A DNA stretch of 64,000 nucleotides from Amycolatopsis sp. NBC_00345. GTDB lineage: Bacteria; Actinomycetota; Actinomycetes; Mycobacteriales; Pseudonocardiaceae. The notes beneath the pieces are model-generated. The model did not search any database, was not told where the DNA came from, and saw nothing but the letters and a program-made list of their open reading frames with translations. The DNA lies in NCBI RefSeq assembly GCF_036116635.1, contig NZ_CP107995.1, forward strand, positions 4,712,001-4,776,000, written 5' to 3'. This document shows positions 19,431 to 30,968 of this stretch, piece by piece. Made by a program: the position numbers and the translations under genes. Positions within the stretch are counted from its first letter, which is position 1. Every line of letters starts with the position of its first letter.

Positions 19431-19936
19431 TGGACCTGACGCCGTACATCGCGAACCTTCGCGAGGACCTCGCGAACACGGCCTCCGCCGGGGACGAGCA
19501 GACCCGGCGAGCGGCCGCCCTGCTCTCTGCCGCACTCGAACCCGCGGTCCGGCTGACGCTGATGAACGCGCTGGCCGACCTGGCCGCGGAGGTGACCGCA
19601 GCCCTGCCCGGCCAGGTGGTGGACGTCCGGCTCGACGGCCGCGACGTCCGCGTGGTCGTCACCGGCGGCGCCGAGGAGACGCCGCGGCCGGAGCGCCCGC
19701 AGACGCCGCCACCCATCGACGGCGGTGACATCACGCGCATCACGCTGCGGCTCGTCGAGCAGATCAAGGGCCAGGCCGAGCAGGCCGCGGCCTCGCAGGG
19801 CGTGTCGCTGAACACGTTCGTCGCGCAGGCCGTGCAGGGGGCGCTCGGCCAGGGACAGCAGCACCACCAGCGCCACGGGCAGTGGCGCCAGGGCAGCCGC
19901 ACCGAGACCAAGCTGCACGGCTGGGTCGAGGGCTAG
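19430..19936 (+). CDS. ribbon-helix-helix (HicB/Arc-like) protein
   Basis: A 168-residue protein. The N-terminal ~70 residues form a helical region (DLTPYIANLREDLANTASAG, ALEPAVRLTLMNALADLAAE), then a strand pair (VVDVRLDGRDVRVVVTGG) and a Pro-rich linker. The C-terminus is a ribbon-helix-helix: DITRITLRLVEQIKGQAEQA, then QGVSLNTFVAQAVQGAL, as in Arc and HicB antitoxin-type repressors. A Gln/His/Arg-rich tail follows. It is probably a DNA-binding autoregulator. The DUF4097 gene begins 11 bases on with a strong ribosome site, making a two-gene unit. No HicA-type toxin is present, so toxin-antitoxin function is not supported. Confidence 0.82.
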   Translation: MDLTPYIANLREDLANTASAGDEQTRRAAALLSAALEPAVRLTLMNALADLAAEVTAALPGQVVDVRLDGRDVRVVVTGGAEETPRPERPQTPPPIDGGDITRITLRLVEQIKGQAEQAAASQGVSLNTFVAQAVQGALGQGQQHHQRHGQWRQGSRTETKLHGWVEG

Positions 19937-19947
19937 GAGGGGAATTC

Positions 19948-21114
19948 ATGAGCGACGAGAACGAGGACACCACCTCGGCGGGCACAGCTCCCGCCGCCGG
20001 GTCCGACCCGGGATCCGCCGCCGGAGCCGGCGCGGAGGCCGCTGCTGGAACTGACACCACGGCCGCTGCCGGAACCGACACGGGATCTGCCGCTGGAACT
20101 GACACGGGGACCGCTGCCGGAGCCGACACGGCGTCCGGCGCTGAGACTGGCACGGGGGCGGCCAAGGAATCCGGCGCCGGGGCTGATGCCGGGTCCGCCG
20201 CGGACCCGGGCCGGTCGACCGGCGGGTCCACCGGCACCGCCCGGTCGCAGGAGTTCGACGCGGACGGGCCGCTGGAGCTGGACGTCGGCGTCACGATCGG
20301 GCGAGTGGAGCTGGTGCTCGACCGCGCGTCGGGCGCGAGCGTCGAGCTGTGGCACGACTCGGGCGAGCAGCCGCCGTGGGTCAGCGGGGTGTCGAACCTG
20401 CTGTCGTGGGTCGGTGAGCGTTTCGGCGACCAGCTGGGCGTCGACCCGAGTGGCTCGGCCGCCGAGGCCGTGCAGCAGGCGCGCATCGAGAAGACGGGCA
20501 ACCGGCTCGTGGTCCGGGCGCCGAAGGCGTGGCAGCTGCGCAACGTGCCGCTGTCGGTCAAGGTGCACGCGCCGTCCGGGTCGCACGTCGAGGTCCGCGC
20601 GGGGGCGGCGGACGTCACGGTGACCGGCTCCGCGGGCCGCGCCGACATCCTCACCGGGTCCGGCGAGGTCGTGCTGGAGCGGGCCGACGGCTCGGCGATC
20701 GTGCGCACCGGCACCGGCGGGGTGAAGCTCGGCCCGACACTCGCGGGGCTACAGCTGCGCACCGGCAGCGGTTCGGTGGAGGCGTCGTCGGTGGCGGGGT
20801 CCGCGACCTTGGCCACGGGCACGGGTGACGTGTGGCTGGGCGCGGTCGCGGGCGAGGTCATGGCCCGCACCGGCAGCGGCGACCTGTCGGTCGCCGAGGC
20901 GGCGTCCGGCTCGCTCGAACTGATCACCGGCTCGGGCGAGGTCCGGATCGGCATCCGCGGCGGCGTCGCGGCCGAGGTCGAGCTGGCCTCCGCCGCGGGC
21001 CGGGTGTCCAGCGAGCTGGAGGTCTCCGACGTACCACCTGAAGCGGGCGTGGCACTGCGCGTCCGCGCGCGCACCGGCACGGGCAACGCGGTAGTCACCC
21101 GCGCGGCCGGCTGA
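19948..21114 (+). CDS. DUF4097 beta-strand-repeat protein
   Basis: A 388-residue protein in two parts. Residues 1-100 are low-complexity repeats rich in Ala, Gly, Thr and Asp (units like AAGTDTGS). From ~105 it becomes a right-handed beta-helix of the DUF4097 type, with repeated short strands such as VTVTGSAGRADILTGSGEVV, GLQLRTGSGSVEASSVAGSA and VMARTGSGDLSVAEAASGS. There is no signal peptide or membrane helix, so it is cytoplasmic unless exported otherwise. AGGAGGGG lies 6 nt before ATG 19948. It is the second gene of the unit with the ribbon-helix-helix regulator. Its biochemical role is unknown. Confidence 0.85.
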   Translation: MSDENEDTTSAGTAPAAGSDPGSAAGAGAEAAAGTDTTAAAGTDTGSAAGTDTGTAAGADTASGAETGTGAAKESGAGADAGSAADPGRSTGGSTGTARSQEFDADGPLELDVGVTIGRVELVLDRASGASVELWHDSGEQPPWVSGVSNLLSWVGERFGDQLGVDPSGSAAEAVQQARIEKTGNRLVVRAPKAWQLRNVPLSVKVHAPSGSHVEVRAGAADVTVTGSAGRADILTGSGEVVLERADGSAIVRTGTGGVKLGPTLAGLQLRTGSGSVEASSVAGSATLATGTGDVWLGAVAGEVMARTGSGDLSVAEAASGSLELITGSGEVRIGIRGGVAAEVELASAAGRVSSELEVSDVPPEAGVALRVRARTGTGNAVVTRAAG

Positions 21115-21120
21115 AAGGGG

Positions 21121-21170
21121 GAAGCGGCGGGCCGTCCGGGTCGGGGGTGACCGGGCCGGCCCGCCGCTTC
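21121..21170 (+). terminator. hairpin after the RHH/DUF4097 unit
   Basis: GAAGCGGCGGGCCG pairs perfectly with CGGCCCGCCGCTTC (14 bp) around a 22-nt loop, 7 bases past the DUF4097 stop. Confidence 0.7.
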
Positions 21171-21295
21171 ATGCGCTCTGGGGAATGTGGTGCGGCGTAA
21201 GGGTCTATCGCCTCGCACGGTGGGACGCGGGGCCGGGATGATCCGTGCCCCACCGGGCTCTGCCAGGATCAGTGCCCCGGAACGAGGGGGATCCG

Positions 21296-22456
21296 ATGCG
21301 GCACACCTGGACCGACAAGGCCGTCCATCGCTCCCGGCTGCGGGGGTGCCTGCTGGCCGGCGGGCTCGGCGACGCGCTGGGCAACCCGGTCGTTTCCCTT
21401 TCCCGGCACCAGATCGAGGCGAAACACGGCCCGCGCGGGATCACCGAGCCGGTGACCGACGCGGACGGCGTCGCGGTGGTCACGAGCGGCACCCAGATGT
21501 CGCTGTTCACCGCGGAGGGCTTTCGCAACGGGTACGTGCAGGTGAGCGAGCGCGGGATCGACGGCGCGATGTCCGCGCTGGTGCGCGAGGCGTACCTGCG
21601 CTGGCTCGACACCCAAGACCACCCGGCGCCGCCGCCGGTGCTGAGTGCCGACCATCGCGTCGGGCGGCTGCGGCTGGAGCCGTGGCTCTACGTGCGGCGC
21701 ACACCGGGGCCGGAGTGCCTGTCCGGGCTGCGGTCGGGGCAGGTGGTGAAGCCGTTCGCTGAGCCGTCCGGGCAGCCGGGACCGGTCAACCCCGGCTCGA
21801 AGGGTTACGCCGCGGTGGTGCGCTCCGCGCCGTTCGGCTTCCTCGGCGACGCGCCCTACGCGTTCCGGCTCGCCGCCAGCTGCGCCCAGCTCACCCACGG
21901 CCACCCGACGGGCTACTACGCGGCGGGCGCCTTCGCCGCGATCATCGCGCACCTCGTCGCGGGCGAATCGCTGGACGGCGCGGTGCTGCTGGCCTTGCGG
22001 GAACTCGCCCGGCACCCCGGCCACGAGGAGACGGCCGAAGCCCTGCGCCACGCCCTCGACCTCGCCGCCGAGGGCGAGCCGACCGCGGAGAAGGTCGAAC
22101 GCCTTGGCACAGGCCGGATCGCGGAGGAGGCGCTGGCCATCGGCGTCTACGCCGCACTGGTCCCGATCGGCAGCCCGCGGGTCCCGACCGGCAGCACGCA
22201 GATCCCGGCCGCCGGTGCACAAGTCCCGATCGGCAGCCTGCAGCCGGAGGACGACATCACGGCCCGCTTGTGCTTGTCCGTCAACCATTCCGGCGCCGGC
22301 GACTCAACCGGATCGCTCTGCGGAAACCTGCTCGGCGCCCGGCACGGCGACGTCAACCTGCCCTGGCACTGGCTTTCCCGCCTCGAAGGCCGCGCCGTGA
22401 TCGCCCAGGTCGCCGACGACTTCGCCACGGAAACCAGCCAAGCCGACCGCCGCTGA
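21296..22456 (+). CDS. ADP-ribosylglycohydrolase-like protein, probably catalytically altered
   Basis: A 386-residue all-alpha protein of the DraG/ADPRH family. It starts with GCLLAGGLGDALGNPV, the GxxxGDAxG element, and keeps GTQMSLFTAEG, APFGFLGDAPYAFRLAASCA, LTHGHPTGYYAAGAFAAIIA and NLLGARHGDVNLPWHWLSRL. The family normally has TDDTQM and GDSDSTG to hold two Mg2+; here these read TSGTQM (residues 63-68) and GAGDSTG (~333-339), losing three of the acidic ligands. Hydrolysis of ADP-ribose from arginine is therefore unlikely, although ADP-ribose binding may remain. A four-fold 21-bp repeat inserts VPIGSPR-like heptapeptides before the second motif. GAGGGGG precedes ATG 21296. Confidence 0.82.
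   Translation: MRHTWTDKAVHRSRLRGCLLAGGLGDALGNPVVSLSRHQIEAKHGPRGITEPVTDADGVAVVTSGTQMSLFTAEGFRNGYVQVSERGIDGAMSALVREAYLRWLDTQDHPAPPPVLSADHRVGRLRLEPWLYVRRTPGPECLSGLRSGQVVKPFAEPSGQPGPVNPGSKGYAAVVRSAPFGFLGDAPYAFRLAASCAQLTHGHPTGYYAAGAFAAIIAHLVAGESLDGAVLLALRELARHPGHEETAEALRHALDLAAEGEPTAEKVERLGTGRIAEEALAIGVYAALVPIGSPRVPTGSTQIPAAGAQVPIGSLQPEDDITARLCLSVNHSGAGDSTGSLCGNLLGARHGDVNLPWHWLSRLEGRAVIAQVADDFATETSQADRR
22160..22243 (+). repeat. 21-bp tandem repeat x4 within the ADPRH-like gene
   Basis: Four in-frame 21-base units start at 22160, 22181, 22202 and 22223, each close to GTCCCGATCGGCAGCCTGCA. They encode VPIGSPR / VPTGSTQ / IPAAGAQ / VPIGSLQ, an insertion between two conserved helices. The third unit is the most diverged. 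Confidence 0.75.
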
Positions 22457-22460
22457 GCAC

Positions 22461-23675
22461 TCAGCCGACCTCTTTCTTCAACGCCGCAGCCAGATCCCCT
22501 CGCTTCCCCACCACAACCCCGTCCAGCCCCAGCCAGGACGCCATGAGCTTCAGCTCCCCCGCCAGCTCCGCGGCCACCCGGCGCTCGTCGACGTCCGGCT
22601 CGGCGAAAGCGCCCTGCACAAGCAAAACCCCGGCCGCGCGGTCGGACTTCAGGTCGACGCGGGCGGACAGCGCGCCGTCCAGCAGGAACGGGAACACGTA
22701 GTAGCCGTGGACGCGCTTGGGCTCCGGGACGTAGATCTCGATGCGGTAGCGGAAGCCGAACAGCCGCTCGGTGCGGTCGCGCTCCCAGATCAGCGGGTCG
22801 AACGGGCACAGCAGCGCGCGGCCGGTCACCGAACGCGGGGCCCGCGCTTCACTGTGCCGGTACGCGACCGCGCGCCAGTCCTGTACCTGCACCGGTTCCA
22901 GCGTGCCCGCCTCGACCAGGTCCGCGACGGCCTGGCGCGTGACGTCCGGGCCCAGCCGGTAGTAGTCCCGCAGGTCGGTCTCCGTGGCAATGCCCAGCGC
23001 GCGGGCCGAGCGGTCGATCAGGCCCCTCGCGCCCTCGGCCACGCTCACCTGCCGGGACAGGATCTCCGGCGGCACCACCCGCTCGGTCAGGTCGTACAGC
23101 CGCTCGAACGAGCGCCGCGTGCCCGTGGTCAGCTGCCCGAGCCCGAACAGGTACTCGCACGCCTTCTTCACCACCGAGCGCTCCCACCACGCGCCCGGCC
23201 CACGGCCCGCCACGTCGGCCTCCAGCGCCTTCTCGATCCCGCCCGCGCCGATCGGCCCCTGCTCCTTGACCACCGCCAGCACGTCTTCCAGCAGCCCGGG
23301 CACCGTCTCGACCACGCTGGTGTAGTGCCGCCACCAGCCGTCGCGCTTCGCGCCGGAACGCAACAGCGGCCAGTCCTGCACCGGGAGCAGGCTGGCCTCG
23401 TGCGCCCACGACTCCACCAGCAGCCGCGGACGGCGCGCGGTGTGCGCCCACGCCGCATCGTCCACCAGCGCCGGCTCGTAGGCGCCCAGGCGCGAGAACA
23501 CGGGCATGTAGTGCGCGCGCACGGCGACGTTCACGGAGTCCAGCTGCAGCAGCTGGGTCCGCGACAGCACCTTGGCCAGGTGCCGGCGGGTGGGTGCCGT
23601 GGCGGGGCGGGGGTCGGCGAACCCCTGTGCGGCCAGCGCCGTGCGCCGGGCCACCGGAAGGCTGATCGTCTGCAT
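22461..23675 (-). CDS. winged-helix DNA-glycosylase-like protein (YcaQ/AlkX family)
   Basis: A 404-residue protein of the HTH_42/YcaQ superfamily, whose characterised members unhook DNA interstrand crosslinks as glycosylases. The signature LLQLDSVNVAVRAHYMPVFS (~residues 41-60) includes the conserved glutamine/aspartate pair. ARRPRLLVESWAHEASLLPV, GARGLIDRSARALGIATETD and ALLCPFDPLIWERDRTERLF follow, and the C-terminus has VDLKSDRAAGVLLVQGAFAE. Length matches the family (~390-410). It stands alone, convergent with the ADPRH-like gene with four bases between the stops. The start at 23675 lacks a strong ribosome site and is the least certain part. Confidence 0.87.
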   Translation of the reverse strand: MQTISLPVARRTALAAQGFADPRPATAPTRRHLAKVLSRTQLLQLDSVNVAVRAHYMPVFSRLGAYEPALVDDAAWAHTARRPRLLVESWAHEASLLPVQDWPLLRSGAKRDGWWRHYTSVVETVPGLLEDVLAVVKEQGPIGAGGIEKALEADVAGRGPGAWWERSVVKKACEYLFGLGQLTTGTRRSFERLYDLTERVVPPEILSRQVSVAEGARGLIDRSARALGIATETDLRDYYRLGPDVTRQAVADLVEAGTLEPVQVQDWRAVAYRHSEARAPRSVTGRALLCPFDPLIWERDRTERLFGFRYRIEIYVPEPKRVHGYYVFPFLLDGALSARVDLKSDRAAGVLLVQGAFAEPDVDERRVAAELAGELKLMASWLGLDGVVVGKRGDLAAALKKEVG

Positions 23676-23725
23676 GATCCCGCCATGGTGCCAGCCACCC
23701 CCGACAGTTTCCGGCGGGCGACGGG

Positions 23726-23731
23726 TAGATT
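23726..23731 (+). promoter_or_regulatory. putative leaderless -10 of GNAT gene
   Basis: TAGATT lies exactly 6 nt before GTG 23738, with no Shine-Dalgarno. Confidence 0.45.
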
Positions 23732-23737
23732 GCCCGC

Positions 23738-24298
23738 GTGAGTGCCGCCGAAGTCCGTCCCGCGACCCCGTCCGACGCCGCCGAGATCGCCCGGATCCAA
23801 CGGCTGACCTGGCGGGCGGCGTACACCGACCTGCTGGGCGCCCAGGCCATCGGCGAACTCGACGCCGCCGACCTCGAAGGCACCTGGACCGAGACGATCG
23901 AGTTCCCCGGTTCGCTGGTCTACCTGGCCGTCGAAGGCGAGTTCACCGTCGGCTACTGCGTCGCCGGCCTGGCGCCCGAAGACGAGGTCGCGGCCGCGGA
24001 CGGCACCGCGCCCGAGGACGCCGCCGCCACCGGGCTCATCGCCGCGCTGGTCGTGGAGCCGCGCTGGGGCCGCCGCGGGCACGCCGGGCGCCTGCTCGGG
24101 ACGGCCGCCGCCGGGCTGCGCGAGGCCGGCCTCGAACGCGGCATCGCCTGGGTCGCGCAGTCCGACCACGCCACCCTCGGCTTCTACCGCCGCACCGGCT
24201 GGGCGCCCGACGGCACCGTCCGCACCCTCGACACCGGCAGCGGCATGCTGCGCGAGGTCCGGCTCACCGGCACGCTACGGCTGGAGCTCACGCACTGA
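23738..24298 (+). CDS. GNAT family N-acetyltransferase
   Basis: A 186-residue acetyl-CoA-dependent acyltransferase. RPATPSDAAEIARIQRLTWR opens the fold, AAYTDLLGAQAIGELD is the characteristic helix, IAALVVEPRWGRRGHAGRLL provides the pyrophosphate-binding RRGHAG loop, and GFYRRTGWAPDGTVRTLD the C-terminal signature. An Ala/Glu-rich insertion (PEDEVAAADGTAPEDAAATG) replaces a short beta-hairpin. The substrate is unknown. The gene appears leaderless. Its 3' end overlaps the convergent gtrA-like gene by 24 bases. Confidence 0.87.
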   Translation: MSAAEVRPATPSDAAEIARIQRLTWRAAYTDLLGAQAIGELDAADLEGTWTETIEFPGSLVYLAVEGEFTVGYCVAGLAPEDEVAAADGTAPEDAAATGLIAALVVEPRWGRRGHAGRLLGTAAAGLREAGLERGIAWVAQSDHATLGFYRRTGWAPDGTVRTLDTGSGMLREVRLTGTLRLELTH

Positions 24299-24760
24299 CT
24301 CGTCGCGCGGGGCGAACACCACCCAGCGCAGCACGCAGTACATGAACACGCCCTCGCAGGCGCCCGCGACCAGCCGCGACAGGTGGTACTCGACCCCCAG
24401 CGCGGTCAGCCCGGCCCCCACGCCGAGCAGGAACGCCGCGTAGTTGACGCCGATCGCCACGACGTAGCGCACCGCCTGCCGGCCCACCGGCGCGTGCGAG
24501 CGGAAGTTCAGGGCGCGGTTCAGCACGAAGCTCAGCCCGAACGCCACCACGTACGACAGGCTGATGGCCAGCCACACCGGCCAGCCGAGCCCGCCGTGCA
24601 GCAGCGTCAGCAGGAGCAGGTCGACGCCGAAGGTGCAGCCGTTGATCACGGCGAAGCCGAGGAAACTCGGCGCCACGAACCGGGACAGCCCGAACGGCAG
24701 CACCCGCACGACCGCCGCGCAGGCTTCGGCGAAACGATCGGCGAAAGGTGTGTCCCCCAC
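24275..24760 (-). CDS. GtrA-like membrane protein
   Basis: A 161-residue membrane protein with four helices, typical of GtrA flippase-like proteins that move polyprenyl-linked sugars across the membrane. SRFVAPSFLGFAVINGCTFG is the first helix region, AISLSYVVAFGLSFVLNRAL with NFRS the conserved central motif, and RLVAGACEGVFMYCVLRWVV the last helix with the family's arginine. No glycosyltransferase neighbours it directly, which is unusual; the GT39 protein at 58.2-59.7 kb is distant. GTG 24760 has a weak -10-like CAGGCT 6 nt upstream. Confidence 0.85.
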   Translation of the reverse strand: MGDTPFADRFAEACAAVVRVLPFGLSRFVAPSFLGFAVINGCTFGVDLLLLTLLHGGLGWPVWLAISLSYVVAFGLSFVLNRALNFRSHAPVGRQAVRYVVAIGVNYAAFLLGVGAGLTALGVEYHLSRLVAGACEGVFMYCVLRWVVFAPRDESVRELQP

Positions 24761-24913
24761 CCCGTCAGCCTGGCAGCGGCAGGTGGCCGGAACCCGACGT
24801 CCACGTGATCTTCTGGTGTCCGCCCCCGGCCGAACAGGGGGGTTAACCCCCGTGACCTTTTCGTGACGGCTGCTAGCTTGGAATGACCGGAATCACTTAC
24901 GGGGGGAGGCACG

Positions 24914-25435
24914 ATGGGCTGGCTGCTGATCACACTCGGCGTCGCGTTCGGCTCGGCCATCGTGCCGATCGTGAACGCCGAACTGTTCGTGGTCGGCCTG
25001 TGCGCGACCCAGCAGAACCCGCACTGGCTGTGGCTGGGCGCGGCCGTGGCGGTCGGCCAGATCGCCGGGAAGCTGCTGTACTTCCTCGCCGCGCGCGGCA
25101 GCATCAAGCTGCCGAAGTTCCTGCACGACCGGCTGCACCAGGTCCGCGAGCGCCCGCTGACCGCCCGCCGGGAGCGCTGGCACCGGCGGACGAAAGTCTT
25201 GCGCACCAAGGTCGAAGCCCTGCGCGAGCGCTGCCGGCGCCACCCGAACTGGATGGCGGGCACCTACGGGGTCAGCTCGCTGGTCGGGCTGCCGCCGTTC
25301 ATGGCCACCAGCGTGCTCGCCGGGATGGTGCGGATGCGGATGAGCACGTTCCTCGCCGCCGGGCTCGCCGGGCGCTGGGTGCGGTTCAGCCTGCTCGCCG
25401 CGTCACCCGCGCTGTTCGCCGGCTGGCTGCACTGA
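24914..25435 (+). CDS. VTT/DedA-like small membrane protein
   Basis: A 173-residue protein with helices at both ends and a strongly basic middle. The N-terminal half (LGVAFGSAIVPIVNAELFVV, GAAVAVGQIAGKLLYFLAAR) and the C-terminal GTYGVSSLVGLPPFMATSVLAG match the YqaA/VTT branch of the DedA superfamily, whose members scramble or flip lipids. The middle (LHQVRERPLTARRERWHRRT) is a cytosolic helix rich in Arg. GGGGGGAGG provides a strong ribosome site before ATG 24914. It is divergent from gtrA across 153 bases, in which I see no clear operator. Confidence 0.8.
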   Translation: MGWLLITLGVAFGSAIVPIVNAELFVVGLCATQQNPHWLWLGAAVAVGQIAGKLLYFLAARGSIKLPKFLHDRLHQVRERPLTARRERWHRRTKVLRTKVEALRERCRRHPNWMAGTYGVSSLVGLPPFMATSVLAGMVRMRMSTFLAAGLAGRWVRFSLLAASPALFAGWLH

Positions 25436-25510
25436 CCCAGCACGGATCGGCCGCCAGGACAACCCCTACTCCGCGCCGACCCCTGTTTTTCCACGGTCGG
25501 CCAAGCCTTT

Positions 25511-28064
<2,554 letters not shown>

Positions 28065-28102
28065 GGGTTCCTTTACTCACCTGCGCCGAAGGCCCCCCAC
28101 CC

Positions 28103-28158
28103 GGCCGCTCGTGAGTGTTTATGACGGTTAGAACCGTCATAAACACTCACAAGCGGCC
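28103..28158. terminator. palindrome family A, copy 1 (after pnp)
   Basis: The 40-base core 28111-28150 has two perfect 19-base arms (GTGAGTGTTTATGACGGTT and complement) around AG. The flanks GGCCGCTC and AAGCGGCC extend the stem with one mismatch. It lies between pnp and the M16 gene. The same 40 bases occur at 42288-42327. Its A/T-rich TTTATGAC core is atypical for this genome. Confidence 0.8.
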
Positions 28159-28209
28159 ACGGGGCAGGAGGCCTTCCGCGGGACTGCTGCTTCAGGGTGC
28201 GAAGCGGTC

Positions 28210-30465
28210 TTACTTGGCTTCGGCCTTCTCGGCCTCGGCCGGGGCGTCGGCGGGGGCGGCTGCCTCGGCAGCGTCCTCTTCCTTGACCACGATCAGGCTG
28301 ATCTTGCCGCGGTTGTCGATGTCGGCGATCTCGACGCGGAGCTTGTCGCCCACGTTGACCACGTCCTCGACCTTGTTGATCCGCTTGCCGTTGCCCAGCT
28401 TGGAGATGTGCACCAGGCCGTCCTTGCCCGGCAGCAGCGAGACGAACGCGCCGAACGCGGCCGTCTTCACCACGGTGCCGAGGAAGCGCTCGCCGACCTT
28501 GGGCAGCTGCGGGTTGGCGATGGCGTTGATCAGGTCGATCGCCGCCTCCGCCGACGGGCCGTCGGCCGCGCCCACGTAGATCGTGCCGTCGTCCTCGATC
28601 GAGATGTCGGCACCGGTCTGCTCGGTGATCGAGTTGATCATCTTGCCCTTCGGGCCGATGACCTCGCCGATCTTGTCCACCGGGATCTTCACGCTGGTGA
28701 CGCGCGGCGAGTACGGGCTCATCTCGTCGGGGCCGTCGATGGCCTCGTTGATGACCTCGAGGATGGTGAGCCGGGCGTCCTTCGCCTGCTTCAGCGCGGC
28801 CGCGAGGACCTCCGACGGGATGCCGTCGAGCTTCGTGTCGAGCTGCAGCGCGGTGATGATGTCCTTGGTGCCGGCGACCTTGAAGTCCATGTCGCCCATG
28901 GCGTCCTCGGCGCCGAGGATGTCGGTCAGCGCGACGTACCGCGTCTCGCCGTCGACCTCGTCGGAGATCAGGCCCATCGCGATGCCCGCGACCGGCGCCT
29001 TCAGCGGCACGCCGGCGTTGTACAGGCCCATGGTGGACGCGCAGACCGAGCCCATCGAGGTCGAGCCGTTGGAGCCCAGCGCCTCGGAGACCTGGCGGAT
29101 CGCGTACGGGAACTCGTCCCGCTTCGGCAGCACCGGCACCAGGGCGCGCTCGGCGAGCATGCCGTGGCCGATCTCGCGGCGCTTCGGCGAGCCGACGCGG
29201 CCGGTCTCACCGGTGGAGAAGGGCGGGAAGTTGTAGTGGTGCAGGTAGCGCTTGTGCGTCTCCGGGGAGAGCGAGTCGATCTGCTGCTCCATGCGGAGCA
29301 TGTTCAGCGTGGTGACGCCCAGGATCTGCGTTTCCCCACGCTCGAACAGCGCCGAGCCGTGCGCCCGCGGGATCACCGCGACCTCGGCCGACAGCGACCG
29401 GATGTCGGTCAGGCCGCGGCCGTCCATCCGGATCTTGTCGGTGAGCACGCGCTTGCGCATGATCTTCTTCGACAGCGCCTTGAACGCGGCGCCGATCTCC
29501 TTGTCGCGGCCCTCGAAGGCCTCGCCCTCGCCCAGGCCGACCTTCGCCAGCACGGTGGCCTTGACCTCGTCGGTCGCGGCGTCGCGGGCCTGCTTGCCGG
29601 CGATCTGCAGGGCGTTGGCCAGGTCGTCGGTCGCGATCGCGGCGACGGCCTCGTAGATGTCCTGCTCGAAGGCCAGGAAGACCGGGAACTCGCCGGTCGG
29701 CTTGGCGGCGTCCGCGGCCAGGCGCTGCTGCGCCTCGCACAGGACCTTGATGAACGGCTTGGCGGCCTCGAGGCCCTCGGCGACCGAGACCTCGTCCGGC
29801 GCCTTGCCGCCCGCGGCGATCAGGTCGAGCGTGTGCTCGCTGCCCTCGGCCTCGACCATCATGATGGCGACGTCGTCACCGACGATGCGGCCGGCGACCA
29901 CCATGTTGAAGGTGGCCTTCTCCAGTTGCGACCAGGTCGGGAACGCGACCCACTGGTCCTCGATCAGCGCGACGCGGACGCCGCCGACCGGGCCGGAGAA
30001 CGGCAGGCCGGCGATCTGGGTCGACGCCGAGGCGGCGTTGATCGCGAGCACGTCGTACGGGTCGTCCGGGTTGAGGCTCTGGACGGTGATGACGACCTGG
30101 ATCTCGTTGCGCAGGCCGTCGGCGAACGACGGGCGCAGCGGCCGGTCGATCAGGCGGCAGGTGAGGATCGCGTCGGTCGACGGGCGGCCCTCGCGGCGGA
30201 AGAACGCGCCGGGGATGCGGCCCGCGGCGTACATGCGCTCCTCGACGTCCACCGTCAGCGGGAAGAAGTCGAAGTGCTCCTTCGGGTGCTTCGACGCCGT
30301 GGTGGCGGAAAGCAGCATGGTCTCTTCGTCGAGGTACGCGACCACGGCGCCGGCGGCCTGCTTGGCCAGCCGGCCCGTCTCGAAGCGGACGGTGCGGGTG
30401 CCGAAACGGCCGTTGTCGAGAACGGCTTCGGTTTCGTGCACGGTGACTCCGGTGGAGTCGGTCAT
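28210..30465 (-). CDS. pnp: polyribonucleotide nucleotidyltransferase
   Basis: A 751-residue PNPase that degrades RNA phosphorolytically from the 3' end and can also add tails. Two RNase PH-like cores (~15-230 and ~345-580) are joined by a helical domain. The second core has [14 protein letters not shown] residues in [19 protein letters not shown] and [15 protein letters not shown] [20 protein letters not shown]. The KH domain ([18 protein letters not shown]) and S1 domain ([20 protein letters not shown]) are followed by an Ala/Glu-rich tail. GAGGAG precedes ATG 30465. It is downstream of rpsO with hairpins between, as in other bacteria where this junction is processed. Confidence 0.98.
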   Translation of the reverse strand: MTDSTGVTVHETEAVLDNGRFGTRTVRFETGRLAKQAAGAVVAYLDEETMLLSATTASKHPKEHFDFFPLTVDVEERMYAAGRIPGAFFRREGRPSTDAILTCRLIDRPLRPSFADGLRNEIQVVITVQSLNPDDPYDVLAINAASASTQIAGLPFSGPVGGVRVALIEDQWVAFPTWSQLEKATFNMVVAGRIVGDDVAIMMVEAEGSEHTLDLIAAGGKAPDEVSVAEGLEAAKPFIKVLCEAQQRLAADAAKPTGEFPVFLAFEQDIYEAVAAIATDDLANALQIAGKQARDAATDEVKATVLAKVGLGEGEAFEGRDKEIGAAFKALSKKIMRKRVLTDKIRMDGRGLTDIRSLSAEVAVIPRAHGSALFERGETQILGVTTLNMLRMEQQIDSLSPETHKRYLHHYNFPPFSTGETGRVGSPKRREIGHGMLAERALVPVLPKRDEFPYAIRQVSEALGSNGSTSMGSVCASTMGLYNAGVPLKAPVAGIAMGLISDEVDGETRYVALTDILGAEDAMGDMDFKVAGTKDIITALQLDTKLDGIPSEVLAAALKQAKDARLTILEVINEAIDGPDEMSPYSPRVTSVKIPVDKIGEVIGPKGKMINSITEQTGADISIEDDGTIYVGAADGPSAEAAIDLINAIANPQLPKVGERFLGTVVKTAAFGAFVSLLPGKDGLVHISKLGNGKRINKVEDVVNVGDKLRVEIADIDNRGKISLIVVKEEDAAEAAAPADAPAEAEKAEAK

Positions 30466-30571
30466 AGGGTGTATCTCCTCTTTAGTTCCTTCGTACGACG
30501 CGAGTCTCCCATCCTGGGACCCGTTTCGCCTGAGGACGCTCGAGGAGTGAGGCCGGTCTTCGATCGAAGCC

Positions 30572-30620
30572 CCCGGGCCGTCTGCCCGGGAACCACTACC
30601 GAGGACCGGCGGACGGTTCC
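30572..30620 (-). promoter_or_regulatory. hairpins in the rpsO-pnp spacer
   Basis: CCCGGGC and GCCCGGG (30572-30590) make a small hairpin, and GGAACC at 30589 can pair with GGTTCC at 30615. In Escherichia coli and Streptomyces the pnp leader is cut by RNase III within hairpins; these are candidates for such control. The evidence is pairing potential only. Confidence 0.3.
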
Positions 30621-30657
30621 TCCAGCGCGCTCGCGCCGCCTGTGGGTGGTACTAGAC

Positions 30658-30690
30658 CGAGGGGGAGCGACCGGCGGTCACTCCCCCTCG
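30658..30690 (-). terminator. rpsO terminator hairpin
   Basis: CGAGGGGGAGCGACC faces GGTCACTCCCCCTCG across a 3-base loop with one mismatch, beginning 8 bases past the rpsO stop. It probably ends or attenuates transcription before pnp. Confidence 0.7.
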
Positions 30691-30698
30691 GGTTGAAG

Positions 30699-30968
30699 CT
30701 ATCGGCGCAGGCCGAGGCGCTTGATCAGCTCTCGGTAACGCGCCACGTCCACCTTCTCCGTGTAGTTCAGCAGCCGGCGGCGACGGCCGACCAGCAGCAG
30801 GAGGCCACGACGGGAGTGGTGGTCGTGCTTGTGCTCCTTGAGGTGCTCGGTGAGCCCGACGATGCGCTTGGTCAGCAGCGCGACCTGCGCCTCGGGGGAT
30901 CCGGTGTCCGAGTCGTGCAAGCCGTACTCGGCCAGGATCGTCTTCTTCTCATCGGTGGACAGTGCCAC
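30699..30968 (-). CDS. rpsO: 30S ribosomal protein S15
   Basis: An 89-residue S15 of standard length, a primary binder of the 16S rRNA central domain. [40 protein letters not shown] and [20 protein letters not shown] are the canonical helices. GTG 30968 has GAGGAG 8 nt upstream. Its own terminator hairpin separates it from pnp. ribF, its usual neighbour, is here displaced by the thpR and XRE genes. Confidence 0.98.
   Translation of the reverse strand: MALSTDEKKTILAEYGLHDSDTGSPEAQVALLTKRIVGLTEHLKEHKHDHHSRRGLLLLVGRRRRLLNYTEKVDVARYRELIKRLGLRR

Noticed and set aside
19430..21114. HicAB-type toxin-antitoxin system
   Set aside because: The RHH domain is HicB-like, but there is no HicA double-stranded-RNA-binding toxin, and the partner is DUF4097.
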